Shown piece by piece: positions 33,087-42,284 of a stretch of 64,000 nt of DNA. Position 1 is the first letter of the stretch; each line of letters opens with the position of its first letter. Origin of the DNA: Streptomyces sp. RerS4 (GTDB lineage Bacteria > Actinomycetota > Actinomycetes > Streptomycetales > Streptomycetaceae). The notes beneath the pieces are model-generated. The model ran no database searches and was not told where the DNA came from. It was given only the letters and a program-made list of their open reading frames with translations. The stretch is from positions 682,001 through 746,000 of the forward strand of contig NZ_CP097322.1 in assembly GCF_023515955.1 (NCBI RefSeq), given 5' to 3'. The position numbers and the translations under genes are program-made.

Positions 33087-33953
33087 ATGAGCATCGTCGT
33101 CACCGGAGCCACCGGCCACCTCGGTCGTCTCGTCATCGACGCCGTCCTCTCCACCCACCCCGCCGATTCCGTCGCCGCCGTCATCCGCGACAAGGAAAAG
33201 GCCGCCGACCTCGCCGAGCGCGGTGTCGAGCTGCGGATCGCCGACTACAACCACCCCGAGACCCTCGCCGGCGCCTTCGAGCGCGGTGACCGGGTGCTCC
33301 TCATCTCCGGCAGCGAGGTCGGGCAGCGCGTCGCCCAACACACCGCCGTCATCGACGCCGCCAAGGCCGCGGGCGTCGCCCAGCTCGCGTACACCGGCGT
33401 CCTGGGCGGCGACGAGGCCGACTTCGACCTGGCCGCCGAGCACAAGGTCACCGAGCGACTGATCCTCGACTCCGGGCTGCCGTACACCTTCCTCCGCAAC
33501 GGCTGGTACACCGAGAACTACACCGCCAACCTCGCCCCGGTCCTCGCCCACGGCACCGTCGTCGCCAGCGCCGGCGACGGCCGCATCGCCTCCGCCACCC
33601 GCGCCGACTACGCCGCCGCCGCGGCCGCCGTCCTGACCGGCCCCGCCGAGGAGCACCTCAACAAGACGTACGAGCTGAGCGGCGACACCGCCTGGTCCCT
33701 CGCCGAGTACGCGGCCGAGGTCGCCGCCCAGACTCGTCGGGAGATCACGTACAGCAACGTCCCCGCCGAGGAGCACCTCGCGATCCTCACGGGCGCCGGC
33801 GTCCCCGGCCCCTTCGCCGAGATCCTCGTCGACGTCGACCGCGCCGTCGAGCGCGGCGCGCTCGCCCGCCGCACCGGCGACCTCTCCCGCCTGATCGGCC
33901 GCCCGACCACCCCCCTCACCACGACCATCGCGGAGGCGATCGCCGTTTCCTGA
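33087..33953 (+). CDS. NAD(P)H-dependent quinone reductase / NmrA-type SDR (QorB-like)
   Basis: 288 aa atypical short-chain dehydrogenase. N-terminal nucleotide-binding loop VTGATGHLGR, RIADYNHPETL after strand 3, LLISGSEVGQR, and FLRNGWYTENY are features of the QorB/YtfG quinone oxidoreductase 2 group. In Escherichia coli ytfG also lies next to an HxlR regulator gene. Predicted to reduce quinones with NADPH in the cytoplasm. ATG at 33087 after AAAAGGAAG. Divergent from and probably controlled by the HxlR gene. Confidence 0.9.
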   Translation: MSIVVTGATGHLGRLVIDAVLSTHPADSVAAVIRDKEKAADLAERGVELRIADYNHPETLAGAFERGDRVLLISGSEVGQRVAQHTAVIDAAKAAGVAQLAYTGVLGGDEADFDLAAEHKVTERLILDSGLPYTFLRNGWYTENYTANLAPVLAHGTVVASAGDGRIASATRADYAAAAAAVLTGPAEEHLNKTYELSGDTAWSLAEYAAEVAAQTRREITYSNVPAEEHLAILTGAGVPGPFAEILVDVDRAVERGALARRTGDLSRLIGRPTTPLTTTIAEAIAVS

Positions 33954-33992
33954 GCCGGTAGCGCTTCGCCGTCGGCGGGGCGGGGCTTCGAC

Positions 33993-34457
33993 GAACTTGT
34001 TGTGGTTGATCGGGTGGCTGTTCAACCCAGTCCGGGTGCCGATACAGCCACGGTCAGCCGGGCAAGCGTAGAGGTAGGAGCCCGTGGCGGACACGGTGGT
34101 ACCGAGCGCCTGAGTGATCCTGGCGTGCGCCTCGTTGGGCTGCCCCTCGATCGGCAGCGTCGACTCGTGGTCGACGACGAGTCTGACCTTGACGCCCTTG
34201 GCGTGCGCCGCTACCAGGGCTTCGGCCACCCGCACGTCGGTGATGAGGTAGACGGCCCCACTGATCTCCGAGCCCACCTCCGCACGCTGGATCAGGTCGA
34301 TGAGCTCGTTCCTGATGGCGTCGCGCCGGGAAGCCTCCGTCGACATCGGGTCGTTGAAGACCGTCTTCGCCTGGGCGGGCACCGAGTACTGCGGGTCGCG
34401 CAGCAGGCCGTCGCGGCTGTTCGGGGGACCTGCGCAGCACCCTGGCACTTCTCCCAC
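33993..34457 (-). pseudogene. Remnant of a secreted phospholipase D-like gene
   Basis: On the minus strand this stretch encodes a clear PLD-like N-terminal domain: FNDPMSTEASRRDAIRNEL, SEISGAVYLITD, VKVRLVVDHEST, and SHPINHNKF. Homology stops at 33993 in the middle of the first HxK-x4-D motif, after H and K and before D; the frame then runs into DNA behind the reductase gene that gives only low-complexity Arg/Gly-rich sequence. The second half, with the other HKD motif, is absent, and no signal peptide is visible at the front. It cannot be an active phospholipase. The breakpoint may mark a deletion or insertion boundary. Confidence 0.75.
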
Positions 34458-34497
34458 CCGGCGCGGGCATCCATCGACGAAACGAAGGAGGGAAACG

Positions 34498-34824
34498 ATG
34501 CCGCTCTATCTGTCGAGGTTCAGCTACACACCGGAAACGTGGACGAGGCTGATCGGACACCCCGAGGACCGCGCGAAGGCCGCTCAGTCCTACATCGAGT
34601 CCGTCGGTGGAAGGCTCCACGGCTTCTGGTACGCCTTCGGCACGCACGACGGCTACAACCTGTGGGAAGCCCCGGACAACGTCTCCATGGCCGCGGTTGC
34701 GCTGAGGATCAGTGGAGGCGGCGCGCTCAGCTCGTTCGAGACGACCGTTCTCCTGACCGTCGACGAAACGCTGGACGCACTGCGCAGAGCCGAACAAGTC
34801 CGGTATCGGGCTCCCGGCACGTAA
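34498..34824 (+). CDS. GYD-domain protein
   Basis: 108 aa, small cytoplasmic protein. The start YLSRFSYTPETW, the central GGRLHGFWYAFGTHDGYNLWEAPD and the GGALSSFETT segment match the GYD family (PF08734), a ferredoxin-like fold of unknown function. A perfect AAGGAGGG ribosome site precedes ATG 34498. It stands alone between the PLD remnant and a long gene-free stretch. Confidence 0.85.
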   Translation: MPLYLSRFSYTPETWTRLIGHPEDRAKAAQSYIESVGGRLHGFWYAFGTHDGYNLWEAPDNVSMAAVALRISGGGALSSFETTVLLTVDETLDALRRAEQVRYRAPGT

Positions 34825-35787
34825 GCGCACGGCCCCTCCTTCCCGGCGTCCTCGATGCGCCAGGGCCAGGGCCGTGGGCGCGAGCGCTGTCAGCCGGACG
34901 GTGCAGTAGGACGGTCCCGTCGGGGAATGTCAGCCGACGGGCCGGGGCATGCGAGGCCGCAGCGGGCACCCATGACGTGCTCCACCCCACCCCGGCCGGA
35001 CACACCGCACCGGCCCCGAGGACCGCGGCTCGGCCACCGGAGAGTGGCGCGGACAGGTCTGACTCACTTTCCTGGCACTCGCCCCAGGGCGGGCAGTCGG
35101 GTGCCGCCGTCCGGCGGCCGCCGGCGTGCCTGGGGACGGGACGCGGCTAGGCGCGGCGGCCTCCGCCGGCGAGGACGGCGGCCTTCGAAACCGCGCGCGG
35201 TCCGTCCGCGCGACTCCTTTCCTCAGAGGCGGACCAACCCCAGGCGCACGGGACCCCCAAGCGGCGGATGGGGGATATGAACCCATGGTGACTTTCGCCA
35301 CGAAATCGGCGCCAGGGCCGGCCGGCCCGGGTTCCGCTCGGGGTCGATGAGGCGTCGGTTCGGCGCCGGGGTCCTCGCACGCCACGTGGTCCGACCGGAC
35401 CGTACGACGCCACGCCCCGAACGTGCGGACACCCGCCTGAGCAGGGCCGCGTCCCGCCACGCCGCCAGGACACTCTCCCGCCGAGGCGTCCCCGGCCGCC
35501 GCCTTCGGTCTGTCGCGCAACGAGTAGAGGTTGGGCATTTCCGAGCAAATCGGTCAAATTTGCCAATCCTGACCAAGCCCCCGATGTATTGCGAACCGCC
35601 TGATTGTCATCTTTCTGCCGCACATCCGACTTGACGGTGGGTCACCCATCTGAGCAAGTGCATAATCATGCCGGGTCGCCAGCGGAAGCTGTAATTCCGC
35701 AAAGACGGTGAACCACATTCCCCGTAGACGCCTCGACCTCGCCTGCTCGGCGGAATTCGCCACTGGATCGACCCCCAAGGCACGTAG
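34825..35787. other. 963-nt stretch without a convincing gene
   Basis: Open frames here are overlapping, Arg- or Pro-rich and lack ribosome sites. Bases about 35530-35760 are distinctly less GC-rich than the rest of the window and probably hold the promoter of the PIG-L gene that starts at 35788. No RNA gene or repeat was recognised. Confidence 0.6.
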
Positions 35788-37902
35788 ATGTCCCTCCACC
35801 GCAGCATCCGTCTCGCGGCCCTGCTCACCGTGCTTTGCGCTGCCACCGGCGGGGTGATGGCCGTGGCCGACGGCCACGGGACAACGCAGCCTTCCGGCGG
35901 GTCCGAGACGGTCGCCCGCGCGAGCGTGACCGAGGGCTCCGTGCTCCATGTCGTCGCACACCCGGACGACGACCTCTTCTTCATGAACCCGGACCTGAGC
36001 CGCTCCATTCAGGCGGGTACCAAGGTGACGACCGCCTACCTCACCTCCGGTGAGTCCGACGGCCGGAACGAGGCTCGCGGCCGGCACGTGAAGGACCCCG
36101 TGCGGCCCGCCGATCGCGCCGCGTACGCGGAAGCCCGGCAGAACGGCATCCGAGGCGCCTATGCGCAGATGGCCACCGGTGACCGCACGAGTCCTTGGCA
36201 GCGGAAATCGGTACCCACGGCCGGCGGCGGGTACATGGAGGTGGACGTCCTCGTCGCCAAGCCCCGGATCAACCTGGTATGGCTGCAGCTACGCGAGGCG
36301 CGCAGCATCGACGCCGAGACGCCGGACAGCCTGCGGGGTCTGTGGAACGGCAAGATAGCCGCCCTGGAGGCTCAACTGACCTCCGGGACGCCGGTCAAGC
36401 AGCCGTTCACCTATACCAAGGACCAGGTGGTACGCACCGTCGCGGGTGTGCTCGAGCAGTACAAGCCGACCACGATACGGCTGCAAGACCCGACGCCGGG
36501 TACGTGGGAGGACAGTGGCGGATTGATCGACCACCAGGACCACATGTACGGGGCCCGCTTCATACAAGCAGCCACCGAGCGCTACGCGAAGTCGACGGAC
36601 CGGCCGCATTTCTCGGTCCAGAATTACAGCGGCTACCTCAACACCTCCCTTCCCTCGACGCTCGACCCGCAGACGGCCGAGGAGAAGGTCCGCTACCTCA
36701 AGACCTACGCCTGGCTGGACCACCACGAGTGGTGCGGTAGCCCAGCGGGCTGCGGCGACCGCAAGACAGCCGCCCGGCCCGCCGGTTACGGCTGGGGTCA
36801 GAGCATCCGCTACAGCCGCGGTGACAGCACTTCGTGGATGGCCGAAGGCACCTCGGGCCGGCTGTGGGCCTTCGCCGTCCTGGACGGGCGGATGGCGTAC
36901 TGGTCCCGCAGCGGCCCGGGGGGAGAGTGGCGGGGGCCCGACCTTCTCCCCGGCACCGGCATGGACCCGGGCGCGACGGCGGTCCGGCTGTCCGACGGCA
37001 GGATCGCCGTCTTCGGCACGCGCACCACGTTGGGGGCCAAGCCGCAGGACTACGGTCGTGCCATCGTGTTCACCACCCAGGTCTCGCCCAACGGCGCGTT
37101 CGGCCCATGGCAGACGCTCGGCACCCCGGAGACGACGGACGCCGCCGGGACCTCGGCGATCAGCGGACCTTCCGTCGCGGTGGACCGGACGGGTCGCGTG
37201 ACGGTGTACGTGCGCGATGCGAAACGCACGCTGCGCGCCCGCGCGCAGTCCGCGCCGAACGGCCCGTTCGGCGCATGGCAGGCATGGGGCGGCGCCGATC
37301 TTCAGGGAGAGCCCGCGACCGCGATCGATGCGGCGGGCCGGCGCCACGTGTACGTGGCCACGGGCAAGACCGTATTGGCCTGGATCCAGGAAACCCCGGA
37401 CTCTCCGCTCAAGGGCCCCTTGCCCACCAATCTGCCGCCGACCACGGTCCCGTTGTCGGTGGCCCCTGACGGTGAAGGGGTCCGCCTGTTCTTCCGCCGC
37501 CCCGGCTCGGGCGTGGTGCGTACGACCCTGGCCACTGCGGGCACGCCGGGACCGGACCTCTCCCCGGTCGTCGAAGTCGGCGGCAGGGCCGGCTACGGCG
37601 CGGTGAGTGTCGCGGGCCCCCTGCTCGCGGGCCGCGGGAGTACGGGCACGATCAGCACGGTCGGCACGACCGGCACGACCGGCCCGATCAGCACGACCGG
37701 CACGGGCGGATCGCCGCTCTGGAGTGAATCCCGAATGCTGTACGCGGGCGCCCCGGCGGGCTTGGTGGAGGCGGCCGGCCCAGCCTCGATGGCGGTCCTC
37801 GGCCTGGACGCCGATCTGCACGTCACCACGACGCCGTCTGCCACCTCGCGGCCCGGCGCCCCTGACGCTCGCTCCCTTTGGCACCACGCGGTCCGCCACT
37901 GA
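35788..37902 (+). CDS. Secreted PIG-L-family deacetylase with C-terminal propeller-like domain
   Basis: 704 aa. Signal peptide about 1-27. The N-terminal catalytic domain (about 50-340) has the zinc motif VVAHPDDDLFF, the TSGESDGRNE loop and a late HQDH histidine pair, as in LmbE/PIG-L enzymes that remove N-acetyl groups from sugars. From about 345 onward are repeated Trp/Gly-rich blades (GRLWAFAVLDGRMAYW, GPWQTLGTPE, GAWQAWGGADL) consistent with a PLL-like beta-propeller that may bind glycans. A Thr-Gly-rich repeat near 615-640 (GGCACGACC units) is probably a linker. Acts outside the cell. No strong ribosome site before ATG 35788. The stop lies 4 nt from the stop of the convergent YfhO-like gene, and the codon bias is milder than in neighbouring genes. 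Confidence 0.85.
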   Translation: MSLHRSIRLAALLTVLCAATGGVMAVADGHGTTQPSGGSETVARASVTEGSVLHVVAHPDDDLFFMNPDLSRSIQAGTKVTTAYLTSGESDGRNEARGRHVKDPVRPADRAAYAEARQNGIRGAYAQMATGDRTSPWQRKSVPTAGGGYMEVDVLVAKPRINLVWLQLREARSIDAETPDSLRGLWNGKIAALEAQLTSGTPVKQPFTYTKDQVVRTVAGVLEQYKPTTIRLQDPTPGTWEDSGGLIDHQDHMYGARFIQAATERYAKSTDRPHFSVQNYSGYLNTSLPSTLDPQTAEEKVRYLKTYAWLDHHEWCGSPAGCGDRKTAARPAGYGWGQSIRYSRGDSTSWMAEGTSGRLWAFAVLDGRMAYWSRSGPGGEWRGPDLLPGTGMDPGATAVRLSDGRIAVFGTRTTLGAKPQDYGRAIVFTTQVSPNGAFGPWQTLGTPETTDAAGTSAISGPSVAVDRTGRVTVYVRDAKRTLRARAQSAPNGPFGAWQAWGGADLQGEPATAIDAAGRRHVYVATGKTVLAWIQETPDSPLKGPLPTNLPPTTVPLSVAPDGEGVRLFFRRPGSGVVRTTLATAGTPGPDLSPVVEVGGRAGYGAVSVAGPLLAGRGSTGTISTVGTTGTTGPISTTGTGGSPLWSESRMLYAGAPAGLVEAAGPASMAVLGLDADLHVTTTPSATSRPGAPDARSLWHHAVRH

Positions 37903-37906
37903 AGAC

Positions 37907-40450
37907 TCACCTCACCGCCTTGCGGCGGGTGCGCAGCGCGCTCGCGCCGGCCACGAGCAGCAGGGTAGCGGCGGCGGCGGCGCTCACTGCCAGGCCGAGC
38001 CGCAGGCCTGGTGGGCGGAAGCCGCACCGGAGCGTGGTGGCGCCGTCGCCCAGGTCCACGGCGATCAGGCCACCCAGTCTGTGTGGTCTGGTGGCCTGAG
38101 CCCCGTCGACCGCGCACTGCCAGCCGGAGGTGGCGGGCACGGAGACGACTGCGGTTCCCCTTGTTCCGGAGGCGAAAACGGCTTCGATGGAATGACCTCC
38201 GGCGCGGAGCTCTCGCGGTCCAGTGGACCGCAGGTGGCTGACGGCGTGGTCGAGTGAGGCCACGTTCAGGCAGCCGAGCGGGCTGGGGGGAAGGTGTTGC
38301 CGGCGCTCCGAGGTGACCCTCACGGTGAGCGTGCCGTTCGCCGGCACCTTCCCCAGAGCGGTGAGACCCTTGCCCGTCATGCTCTGGCGCCCGAAGCTCT
38401 TGACCGTCCGGCCCTGTGCCTCGACCCGGCCGGAGAACCACGGTGCGTACCAGTACGCCTCCGTGCCGGGCGTGCAGCGCGCGGTGAACGTCCGGCCGAA
38501 TCTCCCTCGCGGGTCCGTGACCAGCGCCCAGCCGCGGCCGGCGGTGGGTTGGGAGGGAGTGTCGTGGGAGGGATGGAGCCGGGGTACCTCGTAGACGCGT
38601 GCGCCGAGCACTCGTTCCTGACGGGCGAAGACGGTGGCGTCCGTGCCCGCGCGGTCGAGGCCCGCGCGGTCGAGGATGGTGCCGGGAGGTCGGACGGTGA
38701 CGATGGGCGGTGCCGGCACCGTTCGCCGCGCGAGGCCGCCGGGACCCGTCCTCCGGTCGGCGTAACTGCTGATTCCCATGATCGCCCGACTGACCGGGTC
38801 GGTGAAGCTCAGCGTGTGCCGGCCTTGGATGTACCAGCCCGCACCGAGCCGGTGCAGTGCTCCGGCGGTGCGGGCGGGCACGTAGCTGCTGTAGTAGGAA
38901 CCCCCTTGTCCGGCAAGCAGCATGGGATCGTTGTTGGCGTACTCATGGGGCCCTGGGTCCGTGCGGGTGGCCGGCCAGTCATCGGCCGACTTGAGGAGTT
39001 CGTACGTGGCCAGGGACTCCCTGTCGTACGTGCGCTTGGGTGTCCACCAGTCGTAGGTGTCCCGGATGACCGTGGTGTTGAAGACGGTGTAGGCGGAGGT
39101 GAGGAAGACCGTTCCGGCCAGGGCCGCCGTCAGCGTCGCGCGCGCTCCGCGACGCCTCCGGTGACGGTCCAGCGTCAGCAGCAGTACCAAGGGGACAAGG
39201 CCGGCGGCAGCCAGCAACCACGGCCCGCGGCTCATGTGCGGGCTGTGCCGGACGAACAGGATCAGGAGGAGCACGACACCCGCTCCGCACAGCAGTTCCC
39301 TGCGGCCGGGCTCACGGGCGAGCGCAAGCCAGGCAACGGACACCAGGACGGCGGTCAAGGCGATGGAGGCGCGGTAGGGGCTCCCGTTCGGTATCGCCCC
39401 TCCGTGCCAGAGCAGGATCGTGGGCGCCCAGACGAATGAACCTGCCATGACGGCGATGAGGAAAAGCCAGCAGAAACGCTCCCTCAGGGGCACCCGGCGG
39501 ATGAAGGGCAAAGTGGCGATGAGCAGCAGGGGCAGCATGCCCACGGAGACGCGCGGTCCTTCGGACAGCCCTCCGGGCAACAACTGCGCGAGGTAGTGGG
39601 CGACGGTGGGTGGACCTTCGTAGACCCTCACCGGCGCCGGCTGCGCCGCGCGAGTCGCCCTGAGGCTGACCGTGAGTACGGGCGCGGCGAGAAGGATGCC
39701 GGTCAAGGTCATGGAAGCAGCGCGCAGCAAGGTATCCAGCCGCTCCCGACCTGCCCGTGCGTCAAGGAACACGCGCACGAGCAGCACCAGGGCCATGCCC
39801 AGGGTGGCCATCGCCGCGGTGTAGAAGTTGCCCGCCCAGGAGAGGGTGACGAGCAGGGTGCCGGCGACCCAGCGCCGCCGGTGCAGGCACCAGTCGTAGG
39901 CGATCCCGAGGAGTGGGAGCGCCACCAGACCCCACATCCACATGGGGTCCGCGAAGCCGTCGGAGATGGTCCAGGCGCTCAGGCCGAAACAGACGGAGAG
40001 GAGGGCTCGCAGCCAGGGGGAGCCTGGGTGCAGTCGGCCCAGGAAGAGGGTCATCAGGCCTGAGGCGAGGCCGATGCTGAACAGGGTGACGAGGAAGACC
40101 GGAAGTTCCACGAGGTGACGCGGAAAGCCCCCGACGAGCCAGGAGAACGGGTTCATCAGGTAGGTGAAGAAGTCACCAAGGAACGGCGTGCCGTATCCGC
40201 TCGACCAATTGAAGTACAGATCGCCGGTCGTGTTGCCGTGCATCAGATCCCACAAGTGGGCGTGGAACGGCACGAGCTGGTTGCCGAGATCGTTGACCGC
40301 ACGCGAGCGACCGCCGAAAGGATAGGTGCCGTGCACGGCCATCGCGAGGCAGTAGGCGCCCATGGAGAGGAGTGCCGCGGACCAGGCGGCCATGGTCTGG
40401 CCTGTGATGGGGCGGGATGGGGAAAGTGCCTTGGGGGTGGGTGGCGTCAT
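37907..40450 (-). CDS. YfhO-like polytopic membrane protein (GT-C fold glycosyltransferase candidate)
   Basis: 847 aa. About 12 membrane segments in the first 450 residues, a large extracytoplasmic region about 470-800 and one last membrane span before a basic tail (LRTRRKAVR). The early loop FGGRSRAVNDLGNQLVPFHAHLWD, with acidic residues after the first membrane span, and NWSSGYGTPF are typical of YfhO proteins, which in Firmicutes add sugars to teichoic acids. Predicted to transfer a lipid-linked sugar to a surface polymer. ATG at 40450. Convergent with the PIG-L deacetylase gene; both may modify a cell-surface glycan. Confidence 0.82.
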   Translation of the reverse strand: MTPPTPKALSPSRPITGQTMAAWSAALLSMGAYCLAMAVHGTYPFGGRSRAVNDLGNQLVPFHAHLWDLMHGNTTGDLYFNWSSGYGTPFLGDFFTYLMNPFSWLVGGFPRHLVELPVFLVTLFSIGLASGLMTLFLGRLHPGSPWLRALLSVCFGLSAWTISDGFADPMWMWGLVALPLLGIAYDWCLHRRRWVAGTLLVTLSWAGNFYTAAMATLGMALVLLVRVFLDARAGRERLDTLLRAASMTLTGILLAAPVLTVSLRATRAAQPAPVRVYEGPPTVAHYLAQLLPGGLSEGPRVSVGMLPLLLIATLPFIRRVPLRERFCWLFLIAVMAGSFVWAPTILLWHGGAIPNGSPYRASIALTAVLVSVAWLALAREPGRRELLCGAGVVLLLILFVRHSPHMSRGPWLLAAAGLVPLVLLLTLDRHRRRRGARATLTAALAGTVFLTSAYTVFNTTVIRDTYDWWTPKRTYDRESLATYELLKSADDWPATRTDPGPHEYANNDPMLLAGQGGSYYSSYVPARTAGALHRLGAGWYIQGRHTLSFTDPVSRAIMGISSYADRRTGPGGLARRTVPAPPIVTVRPPGTILDRAGLDRAGTDATVFARQERVLGARVYEVPRLHPSHDTPSQPTAGRGWALVTDPRGRFGRTFTARCTPGTEAYWYAPWFSGRVEAQGRTVKSFGRQSMTGKGLTALGKVPANGTLTVRVTSERRQHLPPSPLGCLNVASLDHAVSHLRSTGPRELRAGGHSIEAVFASGTRGTAVVSVPATSGWQCAVDGAQATRPHRLGGLIAVDLGDGATTLRCGFRPPGLRLGLAVSAAAAATLLLVAGASALRTRRKAVR

Positions 40451-40887
40451 CTCGTCAGCACCTCGCGGCTGGCTTCACCTGTTCTGGGGGGACGAGGCCG
40501 AGGATTCGGCTGTTCGCACGGTGTCCTTTCGCGAGCACATCACGGAAGAGTCCGCCCAGCGGACCTCTCAGGAGGCCGACAACCGCACGGTCTGTTCCTT
40601 GCGGGCATGCGGCACGAGACTAAAACGCACCCTTCACCCCTGCCACGCAAGAGCCGCTGTTCGTGGCTCACGCCCGGACCCTCTCCCGTTCCGGTTCCGG
40701 CCCTCAGCTGCCGAAGGCGGCGAGGGCCGGGCGCTGCGCCCCGACCGGAGCTCCGGATGCCACCGTGGGTTGCACGCACATATTCCGGGGGTCAACTGTG
40801 TGGGCGCGAGACATACCCGGCTGACCTGGGGGTTCCTACGGTGTGGCGACATCCAGTCGTCATCGTCCCCGTCCGGAAGTGGTCCTC
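40451..40887. other. Divergent intergenic region, 437 nt
   Basis: It separates the YfhO-like gene from the transporter gene and must contain both promoters. I see no coding frame with a ribosome site and no confident -35/-10 pair or hairpin. Confidence 0.6.
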
Positions 40888-42270
40888 ATGGCCGTGTCTG
40901 CCGCAACGTCTCCAAGTTCCGGTTCCATCAAGCGCGTCGTCGCCGCCAGTCTCATCGGGACCACCGTCGAGTGGTACGACTTCTTCCTGTACGGCTCCGC
41001 CGCCGCGCTCGTGTTCAACAGCCTGTTCTTCCCCGGCAGCGACCCCCTGGTCGGGACGTTGTTGGCGTTCCTCACCTACGCCGTCGGTTTCGCCGCCCGG
41101 CCGCTCGGCGGGATCGTGTTCGGGCACTACGGTGACCGGATCGGGCGCAAGCGGTTGCTGGTGCTGAGCCTGCTGATGATGGGCGGGGCCACGTTCGCCA
41201 TCGGGCTGTTGCCCACCCACGCGAGCATCGGGGCGGCCGCGCCCGTCCTGTTGACGGTGTTGCGGCTGGTGCAGGGTTTCGCGCTGGGCGGTGAGTGGGG
41301 CGGTGCGGTGTTGCTCGTCGCGGAGCACGGCGACGACCGCAACCGCGGCTTCTGGGCGTCGTGGCCGCAGGCCGGCGCGCCGGGCGGGAACCTGCTGGCG
41401 ACGGGTGTGCTGGCGTTGCTGGCCGCCGTCCAGTCGGACGAGGCGTTCCTCGCCTGGGGTTGGCGCGTCCCCTTCCTGCTTTCGGGCGTGCTGGTGATCA
41501 TCGGGCTGTGGATCCGCGTCTCGGTCTCCGAATCCCCGGCGTTCCTGGAGGCGCAGGCCCGTGCCGAGGCCGAGAAGGCGGCCGGGGCCGAGCACAGGCC
41601 GCCGGTCGTGGAGGTGCTGCGCACCGGTTGGCGCGGGGTGCTCAGCGCCATCGGCACGCGGCTCGGCGAGAACATCTCGTACTACGTCCTGACCGCCTTC
41701 CTCCTGGTGTACGTCACCGTCCACCTCGGGCTGCCCAAGAGCGACGCGCTGAACGCCGTACTGATCGGCTCGGCCGTGCACTTCGTGACGATCCCGCTGT
41801 GGGGCGCCCTGTCGGACCGCATCGGCCGCCGCGCCGTCACCCTCATCGGGTCGGTGGGCATGGCGGGTTGGGCGTTCGCGTTCTTCGCGCTGCTCGACTC
41901 CCGCTCCTTCCCCGTCATCACGGTCGCGGTGACCGCGGGGCTGCTCCTGCACGGGGCGATGTACGGGCCGCAGGCCGCGTTCATATCGGAGATGTTCGAC
42001 ACGCGGGTGCGCTACTCCGGCGCCTCCATGGGCTCGCAGCTCGCGTCGATCGTGGGCGGGGCGCTCGCGCCGATCATCGCCGTCGAACTGCTGAAGGAGT
42101 ACGACTCCTCCGTGCCGGTCTCCCTGTACGTGTGCGCGGCGGCGCTGATCACCACCGTGACCGTGCTGTTCGCCCGCGAGACCCGGGGCCGCAGCCTGAC
42201 CGAGCCGGTGGGCGGCGCCGGCGCCGGAGCGCCCGCCTCGGACCCGAAGTCCGCCGTGGTGACGGGCTGA
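40888..42270 (+). CDS. MHS-family (metabolite:H+ symporter) MFS transporter
   Basis: 460 aa with 12 predicted membrane spans. Hallmarks of the MHS branch (ShiA/ProP/KgtP-like): GTTVEWYDFFLYGSAAALVF in span 1, GHYGDRIGRKR between spans 2 and 3, LRLVQGFALGGEWGGA, and a second SDRIGRRA loop. It imports an organic acid or similar metabolite with protons; the substrate is not predictable here. The start was moved to ATG 40888 (GGAAG 8 nt upstream) rather than ATG 40843 because the family begins just before span 1. A GAF-PucR regulator follows after 14 nt, so the two are likely co-transcribed. Confidence 0.92.
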   Translation: MAVSAATSPSSGSIKRVVAASLIGTTVEWYDFFLYGSAAALVFNSLFFPGSDPLVGTLLAFLTYAVGFAARPLGGIVFGHYGDRIGRKRLLVLSLLMMGGATFAIGLLPTHASIGAAAPVLLTVLRLVQGFALGGEWGGAVLLVAEHGDDRNRGFWASWPQAGAPGGNLLATGVLALLAAVQSDEAFLAWGWRVPFLLSGVLVIIGLWIRVSVSESPAFLEAQARAEAEKAAGAEHRPPVVEVLRTGWRGVLSAIGTRLGENISYYVLTAFLLVYVTVHLGLPKSDALNAVLIGSAVHFVTIPLWGALSDRIGRRAVTLIGSVGMAGWAFAFFALLDSRSFPVITVAVTAGLLLHGAMYGPQAAFISEMFDTRVRYSGASMGSQLASIVGGALAPIIAVELLKEYDSSVPVSLYVCAAALITTVTVLFARETRGRSLTEPVGGAGAGAPASDPKSAVVTG

Positions 42271-42284
42271 GCGGAGCCGCCCGT

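Noticed and set aside
34855..35623. Several 60-200 codon frames between the GYD and PIG-L genes
   Set aside because: No ribosome sites, mutually overlapping on both strands, Arg/Pro/Gly-rich.
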